DNA from: Tetradesmus obliquus
Taxonomy: Eukaryota; Chlorophyta; Chlorophyceae; Sphaeropleales; Scenedesmaceae
Assembly (NCBI GenBank): GCA_030272155.1
Contig: CP126201.1
Span: forward strand, 3,942,501 to 4,006,500
Reading direction: 5' to 3'
DNA length: 64,000 nt
Below, piece after piece: positions 1 to 11,600 of this stretch; the first letter of the stretch is position 1, and every line of letters begins with the position of its first letter. Under the pieces are notes generated by a model. It had not been told where the DNA came from. It did no database searches and saw only the letters and a program-made list of their open reading frames with translations. Made by a program: the position numbers and the translations under genes.

Positions 1-2053
1 CCAAACAGGCGCACTTTCTCGTGGCTGACGTTCTGCGCCAGAGCCTTGTTCATGCCAATCGACCACGTGCTGCGCACAGCCTTCTTGCGGTTGGCTGCAC
101 TGGCCTGCAGGTCACATCGCGCAGCACATTGCAACAAAATGCGCAACCCTTCGGTCTGACCTCTCGCATTTGGTCTGCACACACCTTGCAGGATACGCCC
201 TGATTGTGCCTCCCAGCAGCAAGCTGAGTACAGTTGGCATGCACTGCTGTGCATTTCTGCAACCTACAGCAGCACCGAGCAGGCAGCTTACCTCGCAGCT
301 CTTGAGCAGCTCGTGTGTGCGCCGCTCACGCTCAGCCATCTCATTCTGCCTGGCAGCCTCCCGCGCACGCCTGCAGGCCCCAGCGGCAGCCGTCACATGG
401 CACACATGACACACGAGAACCACCTTGTACATGCCATGCAGCTTCAAGAGTGTTTGGCTAAGCCAAACAACAACGAGCACTGTCGCTGGTTGCACGATGT
501 GCATGATGCTCAGCACAACGCTGCTACTGCCTTGTCCTGCAGCTTGACAGCTGGCACATGCCCAGTTCGTCTGTGAGCACTCAGCGCACCTGTCATCCTC
601 AATGATGTGGCTGAGCTGCCGCCACTCCTCCTCAAAGGCTGCATGCTCCTTCTCAGCTGCCAGCTTCAGCGCTGCCACCTCTGACAGCGCCTTCTCCTTG
701 GCAGCATGCGCCTCATTGGCAGCAGTGATGGTGTCTGCAGGCACGCACAGCATGGCGAGAGTCAGGTCAGGATTGCATTGCTGCGCGCCCTGTCATCCGC
801 AGACCAGAGCCGGCTACCGCCAAGCAGCTTGCAGCTGGTGGCACTGCTTCTCCCTGCTGTCTCCTGCTGTTCCTGCAACTGCAGCCACTGTGCACCTGCA
901 CAAGCACTGCTGCCTCCATCTCCTGCCCTCACCTGCAATGTTGCGCTTGATGCGTGCAAGGTCCTTGTCCAGGTTGCTGTTGATGGCCTCAAACATGAGC
1001 CTCTCCCGGCGCAGGTTGTCTATCTGCTCACGCAGCTGCTTGTTGTACGTGATGGCCTGTGCATGGCCAGGAAGGGATACAGAGTGCAACAGCTGGGGCA
1101 ACCCATGGTGTGCATGGTGCACTTTGAGGCCTGGCATTGCTGCCCACCACAAGCAGCATATGTGCCTGCTCTTTTGACTGCTTTTCCAATGTCTACTCAT
1201 GCCGTCATCATGCTGGGATGACTGTGCTGGACAGAGAGGTGTCAAAGAATGTCAAGCTGGTTGCATAGTGCTGCTGTCTGTGCCTCGAAGCATCAGCGAC
1301 TCTCACCTCGTTGTACTTGATGAACTGCTTCTCCAGCCTGTTCTCCAGAACCTTTATCTGCTTCTGCAAAGCCTGGGTTTTCTCCTTCGCGCTGAAGATG
1401 CCACCCATGGCTGTGCGGGTGCAGCCCAGCTTGCTCTGCAGCTGCTCCAGCTGCTGCTGCAGCATGAGCACCTTGCGCCGCTCAAGCTGGATCTGCAGGC
1501 ATATATAAAAGCTTGATGGTTACGAGCAGCTGACTGCCATGGGGCGGGGAAAGCATGTATGTGTGTGTAAGCAACATGGAAACCTGCAGGCATTTGTCCC
1601 GGTCTGCATTGCCTGCTGCAGGAGACAGTGACTGCAGCAGCGTGCTACTGCGCCTCACACCGGCCTTTTGCACACCTTGCGCGTGAACAGGTCTGCTTCA
1701 TCCTGCAGCTTGTTGATGAGCACCGTTGCCCCAGGGTTAGACGGTCGCACGCTGAACTTGTTTTCAAGCAGCAGGTCTTCCTTCAACCTGGCATTCTGCT
1801 GGCGCAACTTGTCAATCGCAGCCCTGTGGTACACAACGGAGCGCCAAATCAAGGAGGTATCATGGTATCCCATAAGTGTGCTGTTCTTTACATGATGTTG
1901 CTGCAGCATTGTGCATCAGTGCTTGCATGCATGAACCTGCTGTGACGCATCTTACCTCTGCTTCTCCACAACTGACTTATGAGACAAGGTCTCAGACAAG
2001 CTCGAACTCTTCAAAAGGGTTCCAGTCGCCCCAAACTTTGTTGTCTTCGACAT
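1..2053 (-). CDS. Outer dynein arm docking complex subunit DC2-like (CCDC114/CCDC63 family), 3' part beyond window
   Basis: Coiled-coil protein of the ODA-DC2 family (Chlamydomonas ODA1), which anchors outer dynein arms to axonemal doublet microtubules. Seven exons on the minus strand join in frame with GT-AG introns: 2053-1956, 1823-1676, 1492-1307, 1056-933, 734-590, 370-292 and 104 to beyond base 1. The ATG at 2053 opens with MSKTTKFGATGTLLK. The rest is charged heptad coiled coil, for example ITYNKQLREQIDNLRRERL and KQIKVLENRLEKQFIKYNEV, which matches the conserved N-terminal half of the family. Near the edge STWSIGMNKALAQNVSHEKV resembles the conserved W...K...EKV stretch. None of the six introns seen shows the exon-edge copies found in other genes here. 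It is divergent from the rhodanese gene. The family call is from remembered sequence; CCDC63 and CCDC114 cannot be told apart in algae. Confidence 0.82.
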
Positions 2054-2500
2054 GCTGGGCTCTGCTGGGGCAGCTGGCCCTGGTCAGCAACTTGGACTAC
2101 AGCAGCAAGTGTTCAGCCTGCCCTGAGTTGCATGGTGCCGCAGGTTGCTCAGCTACGACACCAGCAAGTATGATGTCGCGGTATAAACGTATTATATGAA
2201 CGCGCAAGTGGTCTCGTAGCGGGCTGCACGGGAGTGGAGCGTGGCTAGGTTCGAAGCTGCAATGTGTCGCACAGCGTGTTCACATGTATTTTAACGAAGC
2301 CCCATAAGGCGTTAAAGGCAACAACATTCGGAATCACGTACACCGTAACCAAGGTTGCTGATTTGACAAAGCCCCACACCGAGAATTGCCTAAAAGATTG
2401 CATCTTACTTCAATTTAATCACCTTTAAACGCTGAACGCATCACCAACGCGTCGTAGGCCGCCAGAACAGCCTTGCTGCTGTTGATTCGAGAGTAGCACG
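2054..2500. promoter_or_regulatory. Divergent 5' intergenic space, DC2-like / rhodanese
   Basis: About 450 bp separate the two divergent start codons, so both promoters and both 5' UTRs must lie here. The stretch is more AT-rich than the flanks and holds TATA-like words near 2183 (TATAAA) and 2193 (TTATAT). No coding exon was recognised in it. A shared bidirectional promoter is an inference from spacing only. Confidence 0.5.
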
Positions 2501-3115
2501 ATGGCACTGCAGCAGCGTACAGCCATCGCACGCAGGGCAGCCTTTAGCGGCAGGGTAGCTCCTTGCAGACCTGCAGCAGCCTCCAGGCGTGGCTCCGTCA
2601 AGGTGCAGTCGCTGCTCAGGGAGTGGTCCCCCAGCAACAAGGAGTTCATTGAGCTCGTGCTCAGCGAATTCCCAGACAAGGGAGTAGCAACAGTCGAGGA
2701 GGCTAGGGTAAGCAAGCGCAATTTGAGCAACTGCAGCCCCAATGTGGCTGGGCACTTGATGGCCAGTGACTATGGACTGGAGCGGGTCAGGCCATGGCAG
2801 TTGCAACCAGCTGCATTCAGCACTAGCTGTCTGCTTGATCTTCTGGCTAGTTCTTGAATAGTTGTCAGCTTCATTGACAGCAGATATGCTGCTGGCAAGG
2901 CACAACTGTGATGAGATGGTTGCTGTGGCAGCGCTTCCAGAAGCAGCTGTGCAGCAGCCCTGGAGCGGGCTGGGTGTAACAGCTGGTAACTGTGTTGCTG
3001 TCTGCCACTTCCACTTGCTTCCCACCAATGCATGTCAAGTTCACATGCTTTGTGGCTTCACTGCGAGCGTAATCTGTGGCAGTACTTGCTTGCCCCACAG
3101 CACCATGCTGCACCA

Positions 3116-3164
<49 letters not shown>

Positions 3165-5531
3165 CTCACAACCAGCATGTCAGCTACTGAGCAGCAGCAG
3201 CACCACCGCCTTCTGACTCCGCCACAAGAAACTCCAGCACACAGCATTTTACTTTTCTTCCCGACCTGACTTACAAGCCTCTGCAGCTGCCCCACCCAAC
3301 TGTGTAAGCAACACAGTTCTCCAGCACACAGCATTGCTTGAAGGTGCGTAGTCGTACCAATATTAATGTATAATCTCGTCCTTTTCCAACCGTCTGGTGC
3401 CATGTTCCGCTGCACCACACTTGCAGGCACTGTACAGCAACGGCGGCTACACCTACCTGGATGTGCGCAGCCAGCTGGAGGTGGAGGAGGTGGGCAAGGT
3501 GAAGGACGCAGTCAACATCCCCTTCATGCTGGTCAGCCGCAAGTATGACCCGGAGACCCGCGAGAGGAAGATGGTCAAGGAGCCCAACCCAGACTTCGTG
3601 CGCCAGGTGCGGCAGAAAAGATTGAAAGTAAATCAAACCAGGTTCCTGCGGCAGGGGAAGTGATGCAGCAGCACCTGTCCGGCAGTAGCAGTAGCAGCAG
3701 CAGCAGCAGCAGGTTTTTTTGAAAGATGGCAAGGAGTGCAATTCAGACTTTGTGCGCCAGGTGAGATAGCAGCAGGTGTGGTGCAGCAGCAGCACCTGTA
3801 TGGCAGCAGTAGCAGCAGCAGCAGCAGGCTTGCCGAGAAGATGGCAAGGATGCAATTCAGACTTCATGCGCCAGGTGGGGCAGACAGCAGGGGTAGTAAA
3901 GCAGCAGCACGTTTGCGGCAGCAGCAGCACGTGTAACGGCAGCAGCACATGTGCGTCAGCAGTCCAGCAATAGCAGCAGGCAGGCAGCCCGCCTGCAGGA
4001 GTGCCAGCAGTTCTGTCAAAGCTTGTTGTGCACAAGCTGCCTGGCCGTGGCGGCGGGGGGGGGGGGGGGGGGGGGGGGGGGCAGACGCCTTTGCTTCGCG
4101 CTGGTCGCAGCTGCTGCACAGTGCGTACAGTCGATGACTATCAAACAACACGATTGTTTGACATCTGCAGGTGGAGAAGCCATTCCCCAACAAGGGCGCT
4201 GCCTAGCTGCTGGTGGGGCTGGTCAAATGTTGCAGACAGTGCTGTGCATACAAACGACAAGATATACAACCCTTTTTCCATAACTGCCGCTGCAGGTGGA
4301 GAAGCGCTTCCCCAACAAGGACGCCGCCAAGCTGCTGATTGCGTGCGCTGACGGGCGTCAGTACAGCATTGACGTGCTGGAGGCGCTGGATGAGGCGGGC
4401 TACTCCAACCTGGTGGGCCTGCGCGGCGGCTACTACGCCTGGTTCAAGTGAGTGCGGTTACACTATCATTGGTTCTTGCGCCTTCTTGTATAGAAACTGC
4501 ACAAGGCAGACACTACTAACCTAGTGGGCCTGTGCTGCCGCTACTACGTCTGGTTCAAGTGAGTGGGCAAATTCATATCTGAATTTTGGCATGTCTAATA
4601 TATTTCAGACATAAAGCCACTTGGTGGGCCTGCGCGGCGGCTTCTACGCCTGGTTCAAGTGAGTGGGATTACACTATCATTGGTTGTTGCGCCTTCTTGT
4701 ATAGAAACTGCACAAGGCAGACACTACTAACCTGGTGGGCCTGTGCGGCCGCTACTACGTCTGGTTCAAGTGAGTGGGCAAATTCATATCTGAATTTTGG
4801 CATGTCTAATGCGTTTCAGACATAAAGCCACTTGGTGGGCCTGCGCGGCGGCTTCTACGCCTGGTTCAAGTGAGTGGGATTAAACTATCATTGGTTGTTG
4901 CGCCTTCTTGTATAGAAACTGCACAAGGCAGACACTACTAACCTAGTGGGCCTGTGCTGCCGCTACTACGTCTGGTTCAAGTGAGTGGGCAAATTCTTAT
5001 CTGAATTTTGGCATGTCTAATGCGTTTCAGACATAAAGCCACTTGGTGGGCCTGCGCGGCGGCTACTACGCCTGCTTCAAGTGAGTGGGCGCGCACATGT
5101 TGTGTCGTTCTTGGAGTGCATTGTGCATTTTTCTGCATTAACCCACCTGGTAGGGCAGCAGGGTCTATACCACGCCTGGTTCAGGTGTTCAGGAGGGCTC
5201 AACCAACCCTGTTGATGGAGCGCTGTTGCCGTGGCTCAATTGGTGAGAGTGCCAACAAATGAGGGCGATTGAAAGCACATTTGTGAAGTAGTGTGGCGGC
5301 TGCGCCGCCCGTCCTTTGTGGTATCAAAGCGCATCATATCACATAACATTTGCTGATGTCCTTGGTCGCTTGTTTGCTTGCAGGACGTTCGACAACAAGC
5401 TGGCGCGCCGCAGGTTTGGTGAGTACGCCGAGAACTACAGCCATGACGGCGACAGCGGTGGCATCCACGCCAGCGGCGCTGGCTTTGAGAAGATGGACCC
5501 TGCTGAGGCCTGGAGGCCCCCTGTGTACTGA
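2501..5531 (+). CDS. Plastid-targeted single-domain rhodanese (sulfurtransferase-like)
   Basis: Four exons (2501-2707, 3427-3606, 4296-4447, 5384-5531) encode 228 residues. The N-terminus MALQQRTAIARRAAFSGRV is Ser/Ala/Arg-rich like a chloroplast transit peptide. The rhodanese domain follows: YTYLDVRSQLE (strand 1 and the LDVR motif), AVNIPF, the active-site loop CADGRQYS with the candidate catalytic Cys, and NLVGLRGGYYAWF at the end. Rhodaneses transfer sulfane sulfur or act as persulfide carriers; plant STR proteins include many plastid members, but I cannot assign an STR number. The C-terminal tail after the domain (about 45 residues) is charged and unassigned. Introns 2 and 3 carry repeated copies of the neighbouring exon edges, so automatic exon calls here will be unreliable. 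The true junctions were chosen because only they keep the domain intact. Confidence 0.85.
3118..3162 (+). repeat. (CAG)15 microsatellite in rhodanese intron 1
   Basis: Uninterrupted CAG run of about 15 units inside the 2708-3426 intron, on the sense strand of the gene. The intron is otherwise unremarkable. Confidence 0.95.
3723..3874 (+). repeat. Two copies of the 3' edge of rhodanese exon 2 with donor sites
   Basis: The end of exon 2 (about 3567-3606, coding KMVKEPNPDFVRQ) recurs at 3723-3760 and 3838-3874 within intron 2. Each copy keeps the CGCCAG exon end (one with ATGCGCCAG) followed by a GT donor (GTGAGA and GTGGGG). The copies are diverged and lie about 115 bases apart, separated by CAG-rich sequence. 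Both are downstream of the authentic donor at 3607. Confidence 0.85.
4055..4081 (+). repeat. Poly(G) tract of 27 bases in rhodanese intron 2
   Basis: A run of 27 consecutive G residues, preceded by GGC. Such a run could form G-quadruplexes in the transcript and is hard to sequence, so its true length may differ. Confidence 0.9.
4161..4215 (+). repeat. Copy of the 5' edge of rhodanese exon 3 (with acceptor), containing a stop
   Basis: The acceptor plus first codons of exon 3 (CTGCAG then GTGGAGAAG...TTCCCCAACAAG, true site at 4296) are duplicated with the AG at 4169-4170. After about 11 codons this copy reads into TAG at 4204, so it cannot replace the true exon start in frame. It lies upstream of the authentic acceptor. 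Confidence 0.85.
4517..5080 (+). repeat. Six-copy tandem array of the 3' edge of rhodanese exon 3
   Basis: The last 40 bases of exon 3 (coding NLVGLRGGYYAWFK) and its GTGAGTG donor recur at about 4517-4558, 4619-4658, 4732-4769, 4830-4869, 4941-4980 and 5042-5080. Two sub-types alternate: one reads NLVGLCxRYYVWF, the other LVGLRGGFYAWF. The higher-order unit is therefore a dimer of about 210 bases that has been tandemly amplified. Every copy retains TTCAAGTGAGTG. The authentic edge is the first one (4447), joined to the full exon. Confidence 0.92.
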
Positions 5532-6899
5532 GCAGCCAGAAACCCACCTGCTCAAGCAATTGCAGCTGGTTTGGGTTGCCTTAGGCGTGGCAGCGACCTG
5601 CACGCAGAGCTTGAGCGTTGGCAGCACAGCTTGCTCGTTGATCAGCAAGTAGCGGCCCTTGAGCTTTGGTGCTGTGTACTGGCGAGGCGTATGTGATATT
5701 GGATGCTTCAGTTGCAGGATGTACAGCTGGCAATTGCCCCTCCCTTTGGAGGCATCCCTTGCAGGAGTTGTGCTGGGTGGAGCGGAGTACTTGGTGTATT
5801 CAAACCTGCGTTGTGACATCCGCTGTGGAAAGGCCGCCTGGGAGAGCCCGGCTTGCTCAGTAGCAAGCTGCACGCCTTCTAGAGTGGATGCCTGACCTGA
5901 TTTCATACCTGGGATGCTTGACAAAGCAGCATCCAAGGCGGCTTCTTGATGTGACAGTGCAGTTCAAGTGATTTGAAGCTGCCGTGTTGTGAGTGCGGTT
6001 GCGTGTAACTGCTGAGTGCGCAGATCTGGACCGTGCAAACGCATTCTATGGTCGAGAAGACCTGAAGATCAGCAGATGCTCATGAGTAACAGCCTTCTGT
6101 CAACTCTTACTTTGGGAAATGTTGCAGAATGCAACACCCGTCAGCAACATCTGCGGTGCATCACCACCAACATAGCGTCATGCAGACCCCTGGATGAAGG
6201 TCATCCACCAGCTACCAACTGCTGAGCTGAGGAAAGATAACCTTTAGCAGGTTGCTGGAGTGACACACGTCGACACAGAAAGTGACGTCACACAGAAATG
6301 GTTTGTACGGCTTGCGCACGTACACTTTTTGCAGGCTCGGACAGCCTAGGGGAGCACCCTGCACCCAAAATTTGGATGCAGGGCTGCTGTTGGCGTTGGT
6401 CACTAGGTGCTGCGCATACAAGCACCGACCGGCGCTGCCTCAACACTTGTGGTCCTGCCAGTGCTGCCATGCCTACTGGCACGAGGCTAACAGGCACTCA
6501 GCTGACTGCAGAGTTGGCCAACCTTGCACCACTGCGACTGTTCTGCGCGGCGCTCTACATCCCTGACTGCTAAACACTGAAACAACTCTGCAATGCGGCG
6601 TCACCTGGTTAAACATGAGTGGTTTGTATGCAGACCTTAAGTGCAAATTCTCCACGTGCAACCAGCGCAGCGAGAACTCCACACACATCTGGTTGCACAC
6701 CATGCAAGAGGCCTGCAAGTGTGCGTACAACACATACACCAACAACAAACATTGCCGAGACGTCAAGGCCTATACTGCCCCTGCAGCCAAGCTGCTGGCG
6801 ACAAACACATGCAAAGCATGCCGCTGCAGTGGGCAACACCGCGCTGCCACCAACTTGCAGTGCCAGTGCACCCACACACGCTGCAGCTGCTGCAGCAGA
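5532..6899. other. Convergent 3' intergenic space, rhodanese / TOC159-like
   Basis: About 1.37 kb between two stop codons on opposite strands. It should contain both 3' UTRs. A TGTAA word at 6004-6008, the usual chlorophycean polyadenylation signal, is a candidate for the rhodanese transcript. No exon, RNA gene or mobile element was recognised. Confidence 0.5.
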
Positions 6900-8577
6900 C
6901 TACTGCTGCCCTGCAGCAGCCGTCTGCTGCTCCCCACCCTGCTGCTGCTGCTGCTGCTGCTGCTCCTCATACTCACCCTCCCCAGCAGCACCTCCCCCTG
7001 CCAGCACACCTGCCAGCATCCCCCAGCCCAAATTGAACAGCGGCACCAGCCCAGCAAGCGCCCACCACTGCGAGCCATCGCTGCGCAGCTGCAGCCCCAA
7101 ACTTGCAATGCCCCTGCTGTTTAGCTGCAGCTTGCCACCCACGCCGCTGCGGCGGCCGCTCTGCACCTGCATCGCTGCTGACAGCGCACCCATTGTCTCC
7201 CCTCTGTGGCCCATCACGCTGCCTGACAGGCTGAGAGGGGTGGAGTATTTGCTGCCCAGCAGCTGCCGCGCGTCGGTGCGCATCTCTGCATTTGCGCCCC
7301 AAGCATCGTCAGGCTCCAGGCCAGGCCGGCAGAACAGCTGCAAAGGGCAACAAGGCAGGGCAGCATGCAGCAAGCAGCGCGCAACAGGATGGTAGTCAGT
7401 GCCAGGGCCCCATTCACCAGCAGCATGACTGTGCTGGCATGCATCGCTTCCATGCATCAAGCTTCAGGGGAGGCCGGCAGAACAGCTGCAAGGGGCAACA
7501 AGCCAGGGCACAATGTAAACAGGGCAACTTGTTCAGAGACAGGCCCCAAATCAAGGGAGATTGTTGGTGTTGGCAGAACAGCTGCAGAGCAGCAAGCCAG
7601 GTAAGCAGCATGCAGCGAGCAGCCAGCAATAGGGCGGTAAGTCAGTGCCAGGGCCCTAACCTACCGGCATCGATGAGCTTGCATGGCTGCACCTTCTTAT
7701 TCTCAGTGGCAATCAACACAGTCGAATCAAGGCTTGCCAGTCCGCTTCGCCAGCCAAGCACCTGACAGCAACGCTTCCTGCTCCCCACCCGCCACCACAC
7801 CAGCAGTACAGTTTGTAGTTGCTGTTGATTGCAGGACATTTCTGTTCAAAACTGCACATCATGTGCCGCACCACCTGCACCCACCTTGCCAAGTGCCACG
7901 TCCAGCTCCGCAGCCCAACACCACACCAAAAGCACAACAACAGTACAGCCCCCAAAACAAGACATCTGCGTCTCCGATCTGCCCAACAGCTGCTGCCTGT
8001 CTCGCATCCAACCTCACCTTGCCGAGTGCCACATCCAGCTCCACAGGTGCCCCCCCAGGCGCTGTCAGCCGCAGGCAGTCCTGCACCCGCACCCCCGTAG
8101 CTACAGGCCCCTGGTGCGGCCTGCACTCCTGCGCCAGCCTTGCCACCATGAGCCCCACACATGGATTGTTGGCACCTACACAGCAGCAGAAGCACGTTGA
8201 ATTGTCCGAGCCTGTACGATATATACCATGTGGTGAACTTGGTTGATCTGGTTGGTCTGGTTGAATCAGTTGAGGTTAAACTATCAATAGAGCAGGAGAA
8301 GCACATTGGATTATCAAAGCTTGAAGCACCCATGGTGGCTGAGGCCCCTTCCAGACATGTGAATAAGCATTATGCTGCATCCAGCTTGTGCAAAAGGCCT
8401 TCCTGCGACTTTTCTTACCTATGGGGAAGCCCCGCCGCTGACTGTCCAGCCGCAGCACCATGAGCATGTCAGGTGAGGCGGGGCCGGCGGCGCCTGAGGT
8501 CTGTACGTCTGCGGAGAGCGTGGTGGTGGCGAGACCGCGGAGGTCGTGGTAGACGCTGAGCTCGCCACGCGCCTGGT

Positions 8578-8644
<67 letters not shown>

Positions 8645-11600
8645 GCCGACATACAGACACATACAGACAGCAATCAGAGGCGCCAGTCAGGTTGCAAAAG
8701 GAGAGTGCAGGAGCTATGAGGTGTGAGAGCACAGCTTGACTGAGAAGGAAGCACAGGAGCAGCACAGGAGCAGGATACAGGGTAAGCACACAGGTTGAAC
8801 AGACGACCCCCAACATCCTGGCACAGCTGGGTGGCAGTTGTGAGCCAGCAGGGCATAGCTATGCACTCCAAGCACAGCAGGGGATGCCTCAAGCACCACA
8901 GCACACATCCGCATGCCTGCAGTGCAGAGCACGCCGCACCCACCTGTACAAGCAGCTGCTCTTTGCTGGCACTTGCGCTGCTGCTGATGCGGTACGGCAG
9001 CCCCCGCAGCAGCTGGTCTGCGCTGCTGCCGCTGCCGCTGCCGCTGCTGCTGCCGCTGCTGCTGCTGCTGGGCCTGGCCACGCCTGCCTTTTCTGCCATG
9101 AAGCCCTCCACGTTGTCGGCATTGTCCATGCCTGCAGTGCGTTATAACATGTCATTTTTGTTACACCACTGTTTGATCATCATGTCTTTGGCAACGTGTA
9201 CGTCATACAGCGGCATTTCAAGCTACAGCAGCAGCTTGTTTGCTGCCATGCAGGGTGAAGATCAGGCCCAGCACATGCTGTGCCTCAGCAGACTGTTAAA
9301 AAACTTGAACCAGGAACCAGACACCAGCATGCTGGCCCACACACGCTTTGCTCTCTGAGTGCTAAAGCGAGGGTTTGCACAAGGGCAGCGCATGGCTGTC
9401 ATACAGCAGCATTGGAAGCTACAGCAGCAGCTTGTCTGCTGCCATGCAGGGTGAAAATCAGGCGCACATGCTGTGCCCAAGCATACTGTTGCAGACTTCA
9501 ATCACCAACAGTATGACACCAGCATGCTGGCCCATACACGCATTGCTCTCTGAGTGCTGAAGTGGCATTCTGCACAAGGGCAGCGCATGGCTGCTGGCTG
9601 GTGCAAGCTTAATGCTGTTGCTGTCGCACACCCTCTCACCGTGTGGCTCTATGTGTGGCCGCACAATCCAGCCGGCGCCAGGCTCCAAGGCACGGTACCT
9701 GCAGGCACGCATGTCACAGCTGATAAAACAGACGCACAACTGCAGCCGATGGCAGCAGTAATCTGCAACGTGGGGGAACAGTTGCTGCCTGCATACTTGG
9801 CACTACACCATGCTGCAATGTGCTGACTATGGGCTACCTGAAGTAAGCTGTCGCATTCACAACAAGCACGGCTGCAGATGCCGTCACATGCACATCAATG
9901 AGTTTAACAGTACTGTGCCGCAACAGCTGCACCTGCCGTCCTTGCTCACCCTGCTAGAGCAAAGAGCAACCGTGCGAAGCGCAACACGGCAGGGCACAAC
10001 AAGATACAATAAGGATAACAGCTGCACGACAGGTGCCAAAGTGGCACAATCAAATCGCAGCCCGCCCACCTGTGCCCAACAGGCGGCTGCACGCTGGGCC
10101 GCACTTGTGCTGCTGTGCGCGGCTGTGCCAGCTGCATCTTGCCTCACACCCCAGAACACACCAGGACACACTGGAGCACACCAAAACACCTTGACGCAAC
10201 ATGACACAACAGGGAACCATGAAACATAGCAGGACTGACATGGCACAGCAAGCCATGACAGGACACGATAGGACGCACACAGAATCGCCCAAACTCGCGC
10301 ACCTGTGCCCAACAGGAGGCTGCACGCTGGGCCCCACGCGCGTGGCCGTGCGCGGCTGCGCCAGCTGCATCTTGCCTCACACCCCAGAACACACCGGAAC
10401 ACACCGGGACACAATGGGACATACCATAACACACTTCAGCACAACAGAACACTTCAAAACATAACAGGACACAACATGGCACGGCAAGGCATCACAGGAC
10501 ACAGCATGAGTCATACACACCCACATCCACAAACCCGCGCACCTGTGCCCCACTGGCGGCTGCACGCTGGGCCGCACGCGCGTGGCCGTGCGCGGCTGCG
10601 CCAGCTGCATCTTGCGTCACACCCCGGAACACACCATGGCACACCCCAGCACAACAGGGCAACATGCAACTATCACAGGACACAACATGGGCACAGCAAG
10701 GCATATAGGGCACGGCAGGACGCACACAGAACCGCTCACGTCTGCGCACCTGTGCCCCACTGGCGGCTGCACGCTGGGCCGCACGCGCGTGGCCGTGCGC
10801 GGCTGCGCCAGCTGCATCTTGCCTCACACCCCGGAACACACCAGGACACACTGGAGCAATCTGAAACACCTTGACACACCATGACACAACAGGGCACCAT
10901 GCAAACATAGCAGGACGGACATGGCACAGCAATCCATGACAGGACACGACAGGACACGCACAGAACCGCCCACACCCGCGCACCTATGCCCAACTGGCGG
11001 CTGCACGCTGGGCCGCACGCGCGTGGCTGTTCGCGGCTGCGCCAGCTGCATTTTGCCTCCTGCGCGCGTGGCCTTGCACAGCAGGTCGCTGGTGCGCTGC
11101 TGCCGCCGGTTCATCTGCTGCATCTGCAGCAGCCTGAAGCGAATCTGCCGCGACAGCTCCTTGCGGTCACGCCAGCCCTTCAGGCTGCGCAGCCTGTTAC
11201 ACGAAAAGATACACCATAGAAATGTGTGATTGGCCAAAGCAGATGGATGTATACAGACACGACGTAGATTTCATAAGCAGTGTGGATGGACAACTAGTGG
11301 CAGGCGCAACAGACAAACTAGCAACATAGGCGCAGGGGTGAGGAAAAGGAAAAGAGGACTGGTATGCAACAGAGTAAGCCTAGCAAGTTGGAAGCAACAA
11401 CAGGCGCTGTCGCCTAAGCAAGCATGCCGCGAAAGCACTTCCAGGGTACACTGTGCTCACAAACCCCGGATCTGTCACCTGTGCTTTGCGTTGCGCAGCT
11501 CCAGCACTCCGCCATGATCGGGGTAGGTCAGTGGCTGGTTGAAGCCTGTCAGCTGAGTCATCAGGTAGCGCACAGGCGGGCCATCAGGCCGCCCCATCAG

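Noticed and set aside
2235-2275. GGTTCGAAGC word resembling a tRNA T-arm
   Set aside because: Flanking bases do not pair and no D or anticodon arm is found upstream.
4400-5090. Regularly spaced near-identical units resembling a CRISPR array
   Set aside because: Units are copies of a coding exon end with splice donors inside a eukaryotic intron, and the spacers are themselves repeated.
5226-5290. tRNA-like D-arm (GGCTCAATTGGTGAGAGTGCC without the rest)
   Set aside because: No matching T-arm, anticodon stem or acceptor pairing follows; at most a degraded fragment.
8469-8816. Plus and minus frames dominated by Cys, Ala or Leu runs over CAG tracts
   Set aside because: Triplet runs stay open in all frames and give homopolymers without sequence content.
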